Below, piece by piece: positions 1 to 8,397 of a DNA stretch of 64,000 nt. The notes under the pieces were generated by a model. The model did no database searches. It saw nothing but the letters and a program-made list of their open reading frames with translations, and was not told the DNA's origin. The position numbers were made by a program, and so were the translations under genes. Source of the stretch: Streptomyces sp. A1136 (GTDB taxonomy: Bacteria > Actinomycetota > Actinomycetes > Streptomycetales > Streptomycetaceae); contig NZ_SSBJ01000001.1 in assembly GCF_004795055.1 (NCBI RefSeq), positions 248,001 through 312,000 of the forward strand, read 5' to 3'. Position 1 is the stretch's first letter. Every line of letters starts with the position of its first letter.

Positions 1-1
1 G

Positions 2-136
2 ATGAAGATCTCCCAGGACATCCGTCGTGAACATGGTGGAGACCTCAAGGCCGAGGAGATCGAGGCCGGCATGGCGGAGAAGTCGGCGGAGTTCGCCGCC
101 TCGGGCAATCGGGTCTACCTCCCGCTCGCCGACTGA
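2..136 (+). CDS. thiC: Phosphomethylpyrimidine synthase ThiC, C-terminal end (cut by window edge)
   Basis: Only the last 44 residues are present. They begin [12 protein letters not shown] and end [10 protein letters not shown], the usual C-terminus of ThiC, the radical-SAM enzyme that makes the HMP pyrimidine of thiamine from aminoimidazole ribotide. In complete ThiC proteins the preceding residues carry the CxxC part of the Fe-S site; that part lies outside the window. The frame runs open through the left edge, so the methionine at base 2 is internal and not a start. A strong hairpin follows the stop. Assignment rests on this short but characteristic tail. Confidence 0.85.
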   Translation: MKISQDIRREHGGDLKAEEIEAGMAEKSAEFAASGNRVYLPLAD

Positions 137-151
137 GGCCAGTACCCGCAC

Positions 152-195
152 GGAACGGACCCGCGACCCATTGGGGGGAGTCGCGGGCCCGTTCC
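152..195. terminator. Terminator hairpin after thiC
   Basis: Arms 152-167 and 180-195 pair over 15 of 16 positions (one A/C mismatch) around a 12-base loop. It lies just after the thiC stop and before the convergent gene ending at 219, so it could serve both strands. There is no clear T-run, as is common in Streptomyces. Confidence 0.6.
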
Positions 196-203
196 AGGCG
201 TGT

Positions 204-217
204 GTTTCACGTGAAAC
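204..217. other. parS site 1 (ParB-binding palindrome)
   Basis: Perfect GTTTCACGTGAAAC; the flanks extend it to the 16-mer TGTTTCACGTGAAACA. It is intergenic, immediately beyond the stop codon of the convergent membrane-protein gene. In Streptomyces such sites cluster around oriC and load ParB for chromosome segregation. Confidence 0.92.
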
Positions 218-218
218 A

Positions 219-1028
219 TCACTCCCGGTCGGCCTCTGAGCCACCGAAGTCGGGGCTGGTGAAGTCGGGCGGGGTGTAATCGGGGAGTGGGCTTTGGGAG
301 GTGGCGCCGGGGCTGGTGAAGTCCGGCCTCGTGTATCCCAGGCTGGGGATGCGTCCGGCGTGCGGTGTTCGAGGGGTGGGATACCCGGGGCCGGCGCTCG
401 GATCGGCCAGTGCGTCCCGGAGGAACGGCCTGATGCCGCGTTCGAGCAGGGCATTCCGCCACGCTTCTCGGGCACGTGAGAGCTCGTCGGGTACGGTCAC
501 CGCCTCCTCGGCCGCGACCTCGGTGGAGCTGTTGCGGACGGCGGTCACGAGCAGCCCGATCACCGCGAAGAGCAGTGCGGCCACGGTGAGCCCGCCGAAG
601 AGCCAGCCCGCCGTCAGCATCGTCCGGGCGAAGGCGGGCTCGGGGTCGAGCATCTTGAGGCTGTAGCCGACCAACAGGAAGATCAGCATGGCGGTGCCGG
701 CCAGGACGGGGGCCAAGACCGCGACCACGGCGCTCACGCCCACGCCGCCGCTCTGTTCGTCCCCTTCCCCTTCGCCCGCCGTGCCAGGGGCCGACAGCTG
801 TTCGACGCGCAGTTCCGCGCGGACTTTGACGTAGTGGTCGTACTCGGCCGCGGCCGCGGCCGTCAGCAAGGCGATGGCGCTCATGGCCATGGTGCGCAAT
901 TGTTCGGCGTTCAGTCGTTCGCCTATGGAGGCGAGTTCCGGCCGTTCGTTCGCCGTGCGCAGCGCCTCGTCGAGGAGCCGATCGAACTCCGGTCGGTCTT
1001 CGGTGAGCAGGTGCGGAGCGCTGGTCAT
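219..1028 (-). CDS. Hypothetical membrane protein with two TM helices and a repetitive tail
   Basis: The product has 269 residues. Residues 1-90 form a soluble, charged, probably helical segment. Hydrophobic helices lie at about 97-122 and 139-164. The cytoplasmic-looking tail (about 225-269) is rich in Pro, Asp and Phe and repeats a motif close to YTxPDFTSP twice. I chose the ATG at 1028, which has a GGGGGA ribosome-binding site about 5 bases upstream; an in-frame ATG at 1034 is the alternative. The gene converges on thiC and ends one base from a parS site. I do not recognise a family, and the function is unknown. Confidence 0.75.
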   Translation of the reverse strand: MTSAPHLLTEDRPEFDRLLDEALRTANERPELASIGERLNAEQLRTMAMSAIALLTAAAAAEYDHYVKVRAELRVEQLSAPGTAGEGEGDEQSGGVGVSAVVAVLAPVLAGTAMLIFLLVGYSLKMLDPEPAFARTMLTAGWLFGGLTVAALLFAVIGLLVTAVRNSSTEVAAEEAVTVPDELSRAREAWRNALLERGIRPFLRDALADPSAGPGYPTPRTPHAGRIPSLGYTRPDFTSPGATSQSPLPDYTPPDFTSPDFGGSEADRE

Positions 1029-1182
1029 GTGCATCCCCCGATGCTCCGTACAAGCCGGTATGCCCGCGTAGATTCGGGCGCCGGCACAAACGGAGGAGAG
1101 CCTGCTACGGATAGAGCGATGGTAGAGCGCCCATGCCACGAGGTGACAGGGGCTTTCCGGAAATACCCCGCTCGGGGAAAGC

Positions 1183-2385
1183 TCAGTCGTTCAAAGGGAG
1201 TTGGACGACCAGCAGCTTGCCGGCCATGGTGACGCCGCCGTCCATCGCGATGGCCAGACCGTCCGCGTACACGTGCGGGCCGTCCACCCTCTCCGGTCCG
1301 TGGGAGTCGTCACCGTCCTCGGTTCCCACCTCGCCGAGCAGGTAGGGGATGGGGCTGTGGCCGTGCACGACGCGGCCGCCGCCGTACGTCCCGAGGAGTT
1401 CTCGTACCGCCTGCGGGCCCGTTTCCTCGTCCCGGAAGGCGAACCGCTTGGTGAACTTGCGGAACAGGTCCCAGGTGATGTCGGCGTCGTTGCGGGTGAG
1501 CAGCTCGTGGATGGTGTCGTTGACGTCCTCGATGGAGTCGCCGTAGTCGAGGTACGCGGTGGTGTCCGAGTGCAGCAGCAGGTGTCCGTCCTCCAGCGCG
1601 GCGGCGTCGAGCCGCGACATCCACTGGAGGTGCACGTCCTGAAGGCGGTCCATGTCGGTGCGCTGACCACCGTTGAGCAGCCAGGCGGCCTGGAAGGTCG
1701 CGGTTCCGGCTCCGGACACCACCGGGGTGTCGCCGAACCGCTTGGCGCCGATGAGCAAGAGCTCGTGGTTGCCCATCAGGGCCTTGCAATAGCCGCCCGC
1801 GGCGGCGGCCTCGGCGGAGAGTCGCATGACCAGGTCGATGACGCCGATGCCGTCGGGGCCCCGGTCGGTGAAGTCGCCGAGGAACCAGAGCCGGGCGTTG
1901 CCGGCGGACCAGCGGCAGTCGGCGTCGATCAGGCCCTGCGCCCGGAGTTCCGTGACGAGCTCGTCGAGGTATCCGTGTACGTCTCCCACGACGTACAGGG
2001 GGCCGGGACCGGTGGGTGCCGAGTCCTGGGGCACGTAGTGGACCTGGACGGTGTCACCCGGACCCTCGGACGCTCCGCGGCCGATGACGGGCAGGTCGCG
2101 CTGGGTGGGCGTGTAACCGTCGTCGGGTTCCTCGTCCTGCGGGGGCGCGGTCGCGGGCGTCGCCTCGGGTCCGGTCGCGGAAGGCGGTGCCGCCTCGGGT
2201 GCGTAGGCGGGCCGCGGGGGCACGGGAGTGCCTTCCTCGTAGTACGCCGGGTACGCGCCGTAGACGGGCGCCTCGCCGGGCACGCCGACGGATTCGGTGT
2301 ACGGGGCGGGTTCGGTGACGGGAACCCGGAAGTCCCGCAGCGTGTCCGTCCGCATCGCGGGTCCCTGACCGGCCCCCTGAGTCAT
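1183..2385 (-). CDS. PPP-family metallophosphoesterase
   Basis: The product has 400 residues. The N-terminal 140 residues are a low-complexity Pro/Ala/Tyr-rich region. The phosphatase domain follows, with the classical PPP-superfamily metal motifs in order: DVHG, GDFTDRG, GNHE and a late VHGHSPIP histidine motif. Such enzymes use two metal ions to hydrolyse phosphoesters (protein Ser/Thr phosphates or dinucleoside polyphosphates); the substrate here cannot be read from sequence. The ATG at 2385 has GGAGGGG five bases upstream. The disordered N-terminus is unusual compared with compact bacterial PPP phosphatases of 220-280 residues and may be an interaction or localisation arm. There is no signal peptide, so it is probably cytoplasmic. 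Confidence 0.85.
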   Translation of the reverse strand: MTQGAGQGPAMRTDTLRDFRVPVTEPAPYTESVGVPGEAPVYGAYPAYYEEGTPVPPRPAYAPEAAPPSATGPEATPATAPPQDEEPDDGYTPTQRDLPVIGRGASEGPGDTVQVHYVPQDSAPTGPGPLYVVGDVHGYLDELVTELRAQGLIDADCRWSAGNARLWFLGDFTDRGPDGIGVIDLVMRLSAEAAAAGGYCKALMGNHELLLIGAKRFGDTPVVSGAGTATFQAAWLLNGGQRTDMDRLQDVHLQWMSRLDAAALEDGHLLLHSDTTAYLDYGDSIEDVNDTIHELLTRNDADITWDLFRKFTKRFAFRDEETGPQAVRELLGTYGGGRVVHGHSPIPYLLGEVGTEDGDDSHGPERVDGPHVYADGLAIAMDGGVTMAGKLLVVQLPLND

Positions 2386-2421
2386 CGACCCCTCCACCAC
2401 CGTCGCACTGCCGTACACCTG

Positions 2422-2454
2422 CGGACCCTCCTGACCTCCGTGGCGGAGGGTCCG
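2422..2454 (-). promoter_or_regulatory. Hairpin-forming leader upstream of the phosphoesterase gene
   Basis: Arms 2422-2431 and 2445-2454 are exactly complementary (CGGACCCTCC / GGAGGGTCCG). The sequence between them allows a competing shorter hairpin on the minus strand that reuses the CCTCC arm. It lies 37-69 bases upstream of the phosphoesterase start, in the expected 5' leader. It could be an attenuator-like element or only a structural element. Confidence 0.35.
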
Positions 2455-2633
2455 TGATGTCGTGCGCCCATCATAGGAATGCAGCTCGCGCTCTGTGACG
2501 CACCAGGGGTGGTGAATCCTGGCCGGAGCCGTTCCTTCCTGCCCCTTTATCCCGATTTCGGTGATTGTTGACATCTCCGGCAGGGCCGAGGGCCCCGCCG
2601 GAGTGGCATCAAGTCCCCATCGTGCGCGGGTGA

Positions 2634-3749
2634 TCAGTCCTGTGCGGGTGAGCGCGGGGGGCTGACGGTCGTACGGGGCTGCCTCCGCTGAGAGGAGGTA
2701 CGGATGATGAGTTCGGTCGGGACCACCTGCTCGACGGGTCGGTCGGTGTCGACCCCCTCGATGGCGTCGATCAGGAGCTGGACCACGGCCGTGCCGATGC
2801 GGCGCGGCTTGAGGGAGAGCGTGGTGATGGGCGGCTCGGTGTTGGCGTAGACGGTCGATTCGCTGCAGCAGACGAGCAGCAGGTCCTCGGGGACGCGCAG
2901 GCCGTAGCGCCGGGCGGCGGCGAGCAGGTCGGTGCCGTTCGGGTCGAAGAGCCCGTAGACGGCGTCGGGTCGGTCGGGGCGCGCGAGCAGCCGATCCGCG
3001 GCTACGGCGCCCGCACACGGGTCGTGGGCGGGGTAGGACTCGTAGACGGGGTCCTGCCCGACGCGCTCGCACCAGCTGAGGTAGGCGGTGGTCGAGAGGC
3101 GGGTGTACGTGTCGGTCGTGGTGCCGGTGAGAAGCCCGATCCTGCGGGCTCCCGCGGCTGCGAGGTGGTCGAGGAGATTGAGGACGGCGGCCTCGTGGTC
3201 GTTGTCGACCCAGGCGGTCACGGGGAGGGATCCGGCCGGACGGCCGTCGGAAACCACCGGAAGGCCCTGGCGGACGAGCTCGCTGACGACGGGGTCGTGG
3301 TCGGACGGGTCGATGACGACGGTGCCGTCGAGGGCGACGTTGGACCACACGTCGTGGCGGGAGGTGGCGGGGAGGATGACCAAGGCGTAGCCGCGGGCGA
3401 GCGCGGCGGACGTGGCGGCCCGCGCCATCTCCGCGAAGTACGCGAATTCGGTGAAGGTGAAAGGTTCATCCCCGTACGTCGTCACGGTCAGGCCGATGAG
3501 GCCGGACTTGCCGGTACGGAGGGTGCGTGCGGCGGCGGACGGTCGGTAGCCCAGCCGGTCGGCGACTTCGCGAACGTGGCGGCGGGTGGCGTCGGGCAGC
3601 CGTCCCTTGCCATTGAGCGCGTCGGAGACTGTCGTGATGGAGACGCCCGCCGCGGCGGCCACGTCCCTGATGCCGGCCCGGCCCTGTCGGCCGCCGACCC
3701 GCCGGGTGGTCTCGGTCCGGCTCACCTGATGCTTCCCTGCTGCTGTCAT
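2634..3749 (-). CDS. LacI-family transcriptional regulator
   Basis: The product has 371 residues. After a short basic N-terminus there is a LacI helix-turn-helix at about residues 26-46 (IRDVAAAAGVSITTVSDALN), the hinge helix, and a periplasmic-binding-protein-like ligand domain to the C-terminus. Such proteins repress carbon-use or related genes until a small molecule binds. I chose the ATG at 3749 because the longer frame would add an unusual Cys-rich N-terminus. It is divergent from the aminotransferase gene at 4112, and the shared spacer holds two palindromes that could be operators. No sugar-use genes are adjacent, so the ligand is unknown. Confidence 0.9.
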   Translation of the reverse strand: MTAAGKHQVSRTETTRRVGGRQGRAGIRDVAAAAGVSITTVSDALNGKGRLPDATRRHVREVADRLGYRPSAAARTLRTGKSGLIGLTVTTYGDEPFTFTEFAYFAEMARAATSAALARGYALVILPATSRHDVWSNVALDGTVVIDPSDHDPVVSELVRQGLPVVSDGRPAGSLPVTAWVDNDHEAAVLNLLDHLAAAGARRIGLLTGTTTDTYTRLSTTAYLSWCERVGQDPVYESYPAHDPCAGAVAADRLLARPDRPDAVYGLFDPNGTDLLAAARRYGLRVPEDLLLVCCSESTVYANTEPPITTLSLKPRRIGTAVVQLLIDAIEGVDTDRPVEQVVPTELIIRTSSQRRQPRTTVSPPRSPAQD

Positions 3750-3790
3750 GGCGAGCCGATAGTAGGGCTCGATGGGTTGGTTGGCCCGGC

Positions 3791-3800
3791 TGCATATGCA
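3791..3800. promoter_or_regulatory. 10-bp palindrome TGCATATGCA upstream of the LacI gene
   Basis: Perfect 10-bp palindrome 42 bases upstream of the LacI-type regulator start. LacI proteins often repress their own genes through palindromes in this position. No binding evidence is available from sequence alone. Confidence 0.3.
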
Positions 3801-3980
3801 CTCGTTGACAGGCACGATTCTGCATGGTTCGCCACCCCCAATGACCTTGGAAAAGAAGGCGATTGCTGGCCGAATGGCAGTGTGACGCCAGTCGGCGGCG
3901 ACAGGCCCGCCAAAACGGTGCCGTCCGGAACAGTTCTCAACTCACCTGCACGAGGGACGCGCGCCACGGCGCGGGCCACC

Positions 3981-4004
3981 AGCGCGCGCATATATGCGCG
4001 CGCT
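3981..4004. promoter_or_regulatory. Perfect 24-bp palindrome between the LacI and aminotransferase genes
   Basis: The left arm AGCGCGCGCATA is followed without a spacer by its exact complement. It lies in the 362-bp divergent region 3750-4111, 108 bases upstream of the aminotransferase start. A possible -10 hexamer TAAGGT lies downstream at 4052-4057. It could be an operator for the neighbouring LacI regulator or form a cruciform. Apart from this, TGCATATGCA and an isolated TTGACA at 3805-3810, I see nothing else in 3750-4111. Confidence 0.5.
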
Positions 4005-4111
4005 CCCCCTGTGATCCTGGCGCCCGCCATTCTCTGATCGGCGGAATCCTCATAAGGTGAGCAGTATTGAGTCGACGGCGACGTCGATGGGACGGTCGAG
4101 GAGGACCTGCG

Positions 4112-5194
4112 GTGAGCGAGAAGAGCCCGAAGCTGCGCCCCGAGCTGGACGGCATCCCCACGTACAAGCCGGGCAAGCCCGCGGCGGCGGACGGGCGCGT
4201 GGCGTTCAAGCTGTCCTCCAACGAGAACCCGTACCCGCCGCTGGCGGGGGTCCTGGAGACCGCGGTCGCGGCGGCCGGCCATTTCAACCGCTACCCGGAC
4301 ATGGCCTGCACGGGCCTGGTGAACGAGCTCGCGGAGCGCTTCGGGGTCCCGGTCGAGCACATCGCCACGGGTACCGGCTCGGTGGGCGTGGCCCAGTCGC
4401 TGATCCAGTCGACGGCGGGCCCGGGCGACGAGGTCATCTACGCCTGGCGCTCCTTCGAGGCGTACCCGATCATCACGCAGATCTCCGGCGCGACGTCGGT
4501 ACAGGTCCCGCTCACCGAAGGCGACGTGCACGACCTGGACGCGATGGCGGAGGCGATCACCGAGCGGACCCGGCTGATTTTCGTCTGCAACCCCAACAAC
4601 CCGACCGGTACCGCGGTGCGCCGTGCCGAGCTGGAGCGGTTCCTGGACCGGGTGCCGTCGGACGTGCTGGTGGTCCTGGACGAGGCGTACCGGGAGTTCG
4701 TGCGCGACACGGACGTCCCGGACGGCATCGAGCTCTACCGGAGCCGCCCGAACGTATGCGTCCTGCGGACGTTCTCCAAGGCGTACGGTCTGGCCGGCCT
4801 GCGGGTCGGCTTCGCGGTGGCGCACGAGCCGGTGGCCGCCGCGCTGCGCAAGACGGCGGTGCCCTTCGGCGTCAGCCAGCTCGCCCAGGACGCGGCTGTC
4901 GCCTCGCTGCGGGCCGAGGACGAGCTGCTCGGGCGGGTGGGCTCGCTGGTCTGTGAGCGCAAGCGGGTTTACGACGGGCTTCTCGCGCAGGGCTGGACCG
5001 TGGTCCCCGACACTCAGGCGAACTTCGTCTGGATGCGGCTGGGGGAGCGGACCGCCGAGTTCGCGGCGGCGTGCGAGAAGGCCGGTGTGGTGGTCCGGCC
5101 GTTCCCGGGCGAGGGCCTGCGGGTCACGATCGGTGAGTCCGAGGCGAATGACATCTTCCTGCAGACGGCTGAGGCGTTCTTCAAGGAGCTGTAG
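4112..5194 (+). CDS. Histidinol-phosphate / aromatic aminotransferase (HisC-like)
   Basis: The product has 360 residues and is a PLP-dependent fold type I aminotransferase of the HisC/Pat group. Landmarks are SSNENPYPP near the N-terminus, [15 protein letters not shown], the PLP-lysine motif [11 protein letters not shown] and the C-terminal arginine region [13 protein letters not shown]. The enzyme would move an amino group between glutamate and histidinol phosphate or aromatic 2-oxoacids. No other his genes are nearby, which suggests an additional copy, perhaps with an aromatic substrate. The GTG at 4112 is chosen because AGGAGG lies about seven bases upstream; the longer ATG frame at 4067 lacks this. 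Confidence 0.88.
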   Translation: MSEKSPKLRPELDGIPTYKPGKPAAADGRVAFKLSSNENPYPPLAGVLETAVAAAGHFNRYPDMACTGLVNELAERFGVPVEHIATGTGSVGVAQSLIQSTAGPGDEVIYAWRSFEAYPIITQISGATSVQVPLTEGDVHDLDAMAEAITERTRLIFVCNPNNPTGTAVRRAELERFLDRVPSDVLVVLDEAYREFVRDTDVPDGIELYRSRPNVCVLRTFSKAYGLAGLRVGFAVAHEPVAAALRKTAVPFGVSQLAQDAAVASLRAEDELLGRVGSLVCERKRVYDGLLAQGWTVVPDTQANFVWMRLGERTAEFAAACEKAGVVVRPFPGEGLRVTIGESEANDIFLQTAEAFFKEL

Positions 5195-5266
5195 CCGCAC
5201 CGCGGAAGGCGGTACGGGCTGCGCGAGCCGGCCGCGGGCCGGTCACGCGAGCTGTGGGCGGACCGG

Positions 5267-5635
5267 TTACGCGAGCTCGACGCGGACCGGGTCGCCGTCG
5301 CGGACGGTGGCGAGCAGGCGGGGGTCGCCGTCGAACGAGCCGAGCACATTGCACGGGCTCGCGAGGCGGCTCTCGCCGGCGCGCGAGATGGGCGTCGGGC
5401 CGTAGGGAAGCGCGAGCGCGTCGCCCTCGGTCCAGAACGCGACCGTTCCCGGCTCGACGACCTGCCGCGCGTCGTGTTCCAGCGCGACGGAGACGCCCGT
5501 GTCGAAGTAGACCTCCTCGCCCCAGGTGTTCGCGGAGGCGGAGATCGGGAGGGCGGCGGCCAGGGCCTTGCCGGTCGGGGTGTCTTCCAGGGTTGCCGTG
5601 AGCTGGCCGGCGGGCCAGGAGATTCGTATCTTCAT
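5267..5635 (-). CDS. Cyclophilin-like fold protein
   Basis: The product has 122 residues and resembles the small cyclophilin-like (TM1367-type) family: an N-terminal strand MKIRISWPAGQLTATLEDTPTGKAL, then ISASANTWGEEVYFDTG, an acidic middle, and a PTPISRAGESRLASPCNVLG segment. Members have a cyclophilin barrel but usually lack proline-isomerase activity, and their role is unknown. I took the ATG at 5635; an ATG three codons upstream (5644) is possible and neither has a good Shine-Dalgarno. A perfect inverted repeat (5643-5661) sits directly over the start region, suggesting repression. It is convergent with the aminotransferase gene. Confidence 0.75.
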   Translation of the reverse strand: MKIRISWPAGQLTATLEDTPTGKALAAALPISASANTWGEEVYFDTGVSVALEHDARQVVEPGTVAFWTEGDALALPYGPTPISRAGESRLASPCNVLGSFDGDPRLLATVRDGDPVRVELA

Positions 5636-5642
5636 GAGCCGC

Positions 5643-5661
5643 ATTCAACAATCTGTTGAAT
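5643..5661. promoter_or_regulatory. Inverted repeat ATTCAACA-N3-TGTTGAAT at the cyclophilin-like gene start
   Basis: Perfect 8-bp arms separated by three bases. The site overlaps or immediately precedes the start codon of the minus-strand gene and lies about 50 bp before the cydA promoter. Its size and symmetry fit a dimeric repressor such as a GntR or MarR type. The regulator is unknown. Confidence 0.45.
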
Positions 5662-5709
5662 CTCTTGGCCAGGGGTACCCCCCGCTCGAAAGATCGAAAA
5701 GGTGTGCGC

Positions 5710-5740
5710 CATAATGCTTGTGAATGTGAACGCGTTCACA
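5710..5740 (+). promoter_or_regulatory. cydA promoter with Rex operator
   Basis: A -10-like CATAAT lies at 5710-5715. Ten bases downstream is the perfect palindrome TGTGAACGCGTTCACA (5725-5740), preceded by a further TTGTGAA half-like motif at 5718-5724. This matches the Streptomyces Rex operator consensus known from the cyd promoter. Rex represses when NADH/NAD+ is low and lets go when NADH rises, so cytochrome bd is induced under oxygen limitation. The operator overlaps the expected transcription start. Confidence 0.8.
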
Positions 5741-5826
5741 AGCTCGCCTGCTTTGTCCCACATCACGGGGGATCTGGCAGGCGGAGCGAGGCTTTGACGA
5801 CCCACGGCGACCCGAAGGAGATGACC

Positions 5827-7332
5827 GTGGACCTGGCTCTGGCGCCGGAAACCCTGGCGCGATGGCAGTTCGGTATCACCACCGTCTACCACTTCCTCTT
5901 CGTCCCCCTGACGATCTCGCTCGCCGCGCTCGTCGCGATCTTGCAGACCGCCTGGGTGCGCACCGAGAAGGAGAAGTACCTCAAGGCCACCAAGTTCTGG
6001 GGCAAGCTGTTCCTGATCAACATCGCGATGGGTGTCGTCACCGGCATCGTCCAGGAATTCCAGTTCGGCATGAACTGGTCCGACTACTCGCGATTCGTCG
6101 GTGACATCTTCGGGGCTCCGCTGGCCTTCGAGGCGTTGATCGCCTTCTTCTTCGAGTCCACCTTCATCGGGCTGTGGATCTTCGGTTGGGACAAGCTCCC
6201 CAAGAAGATCCACCTCGCCTGCATCTGGATGGTCTCGATCGGCACCATCCTCTCCGCGTACTTCATCCTCGCCGCGAATTCCTGGATGCAGCACCCGGTC
6301 GGATACCGGATGAACAAGGAGACCGGGCGCGCCGAGCTGACCGACTTCCTCCAGGTCCTCACCCAGAACACGGCCGTCGCCCAGGTCTTCCACACCCTCA
6401 CCGCGGCCGCGCTGACCGGTGGCGCCTTCATGGTCGGCATCGCCTCCTACCACCTGCTGCGCAAGCAGCACATCCCCGTGATGCGGACCTCGCTGCGACT
6501 CGGCCTGATCGCGGTGGTCATAGGCGGCCTGCTGACGGCGATCAGCGGGGACACGCTCGCCAAGGTCATGTTCAAGCAGCAGCCGATGAAGATGGCCGCG
6601 GCCGAGGCGCTCTGGGACGGCGAGAAGAGCGCGCCCTTCTCGGTCTTCGCCGTCGGTGACGTCGACAAGGGCCACAACAAGGTCGCCGTGGAGTTGCCCG
6701 GTCTGCTGTCCTTCCTCGCCGACAGCGACTTCGGCTCCTTCGTGCCCGGCATCAACGACGTCAACAAGTCCGAGCAGGAGAAGTTCGGCCCCGGTGACTA
6801 CAGGCCTGCGATTCCCGTCGCCTACTGGGGCTTTCGATGGATGATCGGCTTCGGCATGGCGTCCTTCGGCATCGGCGCCCTGGGCTTGTGGCTGACCCGG
6901 CGCAAGTTCATGCTGCCGGCGGCCCTGCGCACCGGCGACGAAGAGCGGCCGCACCTGGTCCTGTTCCGGACGGCCCTGAACCCGCGCCTCACCCGTCTGT
7001 ACTGGCTGACCGCCATCGGGACGCTCGGCTTCCCGCTGATCGCCAACTCCTGGGGCTGGATCTTCACCGAGATGGGCCGCCAGCCGTGGGTCGTCTACGG
7101 CGTCCTGCGCACTCGTGACGCCGTTTCGCCCAGTGTCACGCAGGGCGAGGTGATCACGTCGATGCTCGTATTCACCGCTCTGTACGCCGTGCTCGCGGTG
7201 ATCGAGGTGCGGCTGCTCGTGAAGTACGTGAAGGCCGGGCCTCCCGAGCTCACCGAGGACGACCTCAACCCGCCCACCAGGATCGGTGGGGACGACAAGA
7301 ATTCCGACCGGCCGATGGCCTTCTCGTACTGA
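5827..7332 (+). CDS. cydA: Cytochrome bd quinol oxidase subunit I
   Basis: The product has 501 residues. It is a multi-span membrane protein that holds the three haems and oxidises quinol with reduction of O2 to water. Conserved features include the N-terminal haem histidine in TTVYHFLF (about residue 22), FGMNWSDYSRFVGDIFGAPLA, the HTLTAAALTG histidine and the GRQPW quinol motif. The loop before GRQPW is short, as in the short-Q-loop class. The GTG at 5827 is chosen because AAGGAG lies six bases upstream; the ATG at 5821 would touch the Shine-Dalgarno. It heads cydA-cydB-cydCD and is controlled by the Rex site. Confidence 0.95.
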   Translation: MDLALAPETLARWQFGITTVYHFLFVPLTISLAALVAILQTAWVRTEKEKYLKATKFWGKLFLINIAMGVVTGIVQEFQFGMNWSDYSRFVGDIFGAPLAFEALIAFFFESTFIGLWIFGWDKLPKKIHLACIWMVSIGTILSAYFILAANSWMQHPVGYRMNKETGRAELTDFLQVLTQNTAVAQVFHTLTAAALTGGAFMVGIASYHLLRKQHIPVMRTSLRLGLIAVVIGGLLTAISGDTLAKVMFKQQPMKMAAAEALWDGEKSAPFSVFAVGDVDKGHNKVAVELPGLLSFLADSDFGSFVPGINDVNKSEQEKFGPGDYRPAIPVAYWGFRWMIGFGMASFGIGALGLWLTRRKFMLPAALRTGDEERPHLVLFRTALNPRLTRLYWLTAIGTLGFPLIANSWGWIFTEMGRQPWVVYGVLRTRDAVSPSVTQGEVITSMLVFTALYAVLAVIEVRLLVKYVKAGPPELTEDDLNPPTRIGGDDKNSDRPMAFSY

Positions 7333-7350
7333 GGCTGAGGAGACCACACC

Positions 7351-8352
7351 ATGCAACTCCACGACGTCTGGTTCGTACTCATCGCCGTTCTGTGGATCGG
7401 CTACTTCTTCCTGGAGGGATTCGACTTCGGGATCGGCGTGCTGACCAAGCTGCTCGCCCGTGACCGACAGGAAAAGCGGGTCCTGATCAATACGATCGGG
7501 CCCGTCTGGGACGGCAACGAGGTGTGGCTGCTCACCGCGGGCGGCGCGACCTTCGCGGCCTTCCCGGACTGGTACGCCACCCTCTTCTCCGGCTTCTACC
7601 TGCCGTTGCTGATCATCCTGGTCTGCCTCATCGTCCGCGGTGTCGCCTTCGAATACCGGCACAAGCGCCCCGAGGACAAGTGGCAGACCAACTGGGAGCA
7701 CGCGATCTTCTGGACCTCGTTGATCCCGGCGTTCCTGTGGGGTGTGGCGTTCGCCAACATCGTCCGGGGCGTCAAGATCGACCAGCACAAGGAGTACGTC
7801 GGTACCCTCCTCGACCTGCTCAACGTGTACTCGCTCCTCGGCGGGCTCGTCACGCTCACCCTGTTCACCTTCCACGGCGCGGTGTTCGCCTCGCTCAAGA
7901 CGGTCGGTGACATCCGGGACCGGGCACGCCGGCTCGCGACCCGGTTGGGTGTCGTCACCGCCGTCCTGGCACTGGCCTTCCTGCTCTGGACCCAGTCCTC
8001 GCGGGGTGACGGCACGAGCCTGATCGCCATGGCCATCGCGGTCGCGGCTCTTGTCGCGGCCCTGGGCTTCAACCTGGCGGGCCGCGAGGGCTGGTCGTTC
8101 GCGCTCTCCGGGGTCACCATCGCGGCAGCCGTCGCGATGCTCTTCCTGACGCTCTTCCCGAACGTCATGCCCTCCTCGCTGAACGACGGCTGGAACCTGA
8201 CGGTCACCAACGCGTCGTCCAGCCCGTACACGCTCAAGATCATGACCTGGTGCGCCGCCGTGGCGACCCCGGTGGTCGTGCTCTACCAGGGCTGGACGTA
8301 CTGGGTGTTCCGCAAGCGGATCGGCACCCAGCACATCGTCGACGCACACTGA
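7351..8352 (+). CDS. cydB: Cytochrome bd quinol oxidase subunit II
   Basis: The product has 333 residues and carries typical CydB landmarks: an N-terminal WFVLIAVLWIGYFFLEGFDFG, WDGNEVWLLTAGGA, and ALIHW-like helices with several membrane spans. It pairs with CydA in the inner membrane to form the oxidase. The gene begins 18 bases after cydA with a GAGGAG ribosome-binding site and is clearly in the same operon. A 45-base gap containing part of a parS site separates it from cydCD. Confidence 0.95.
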   Translation: MQLHDVWFVLIAVLWIGYFFLEGFDFGIGVLTKLLARDRQEKRVLINTIGPVWDGNEVWLLTAGGATFAAFPDWYATLFSGFYLPLLIILVCLIVRGVAFEYRHKRPEDKWQTNWEHAIFWTSLIPAFLWGVAFANIVRGVKIDQHKEYVGTLLDLLNVYSLLGGLVTLTLFTFHGAVFASLKTVGDIRDRARRLATRLGVVTAVLALAFLLWTQSSRGDGTSLIAMAIAVAALVAALGFNLAGREGWSFALSGVTIAAAVAMLFLTLFPNVMPSSLNDGWNLTVTNASSSPYTLKIMTWCAAVATPVVVLYQGWTYWVFRKRIGTQHIVDAH

Positions 8353-8397
8353 CCCGGCCCGCGCCTTCCGAACCTCCCGCATGACCCTCCCGAGGGG

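Noticed and set aside
1201..2457. Plus-strand open frame of 418 codons over the phosphoesterase gene
   Set aside because: It is antisense to a protein with clear PPP motifs and its own translation is a Gly/Val/Arg-rich mixture without a domain.
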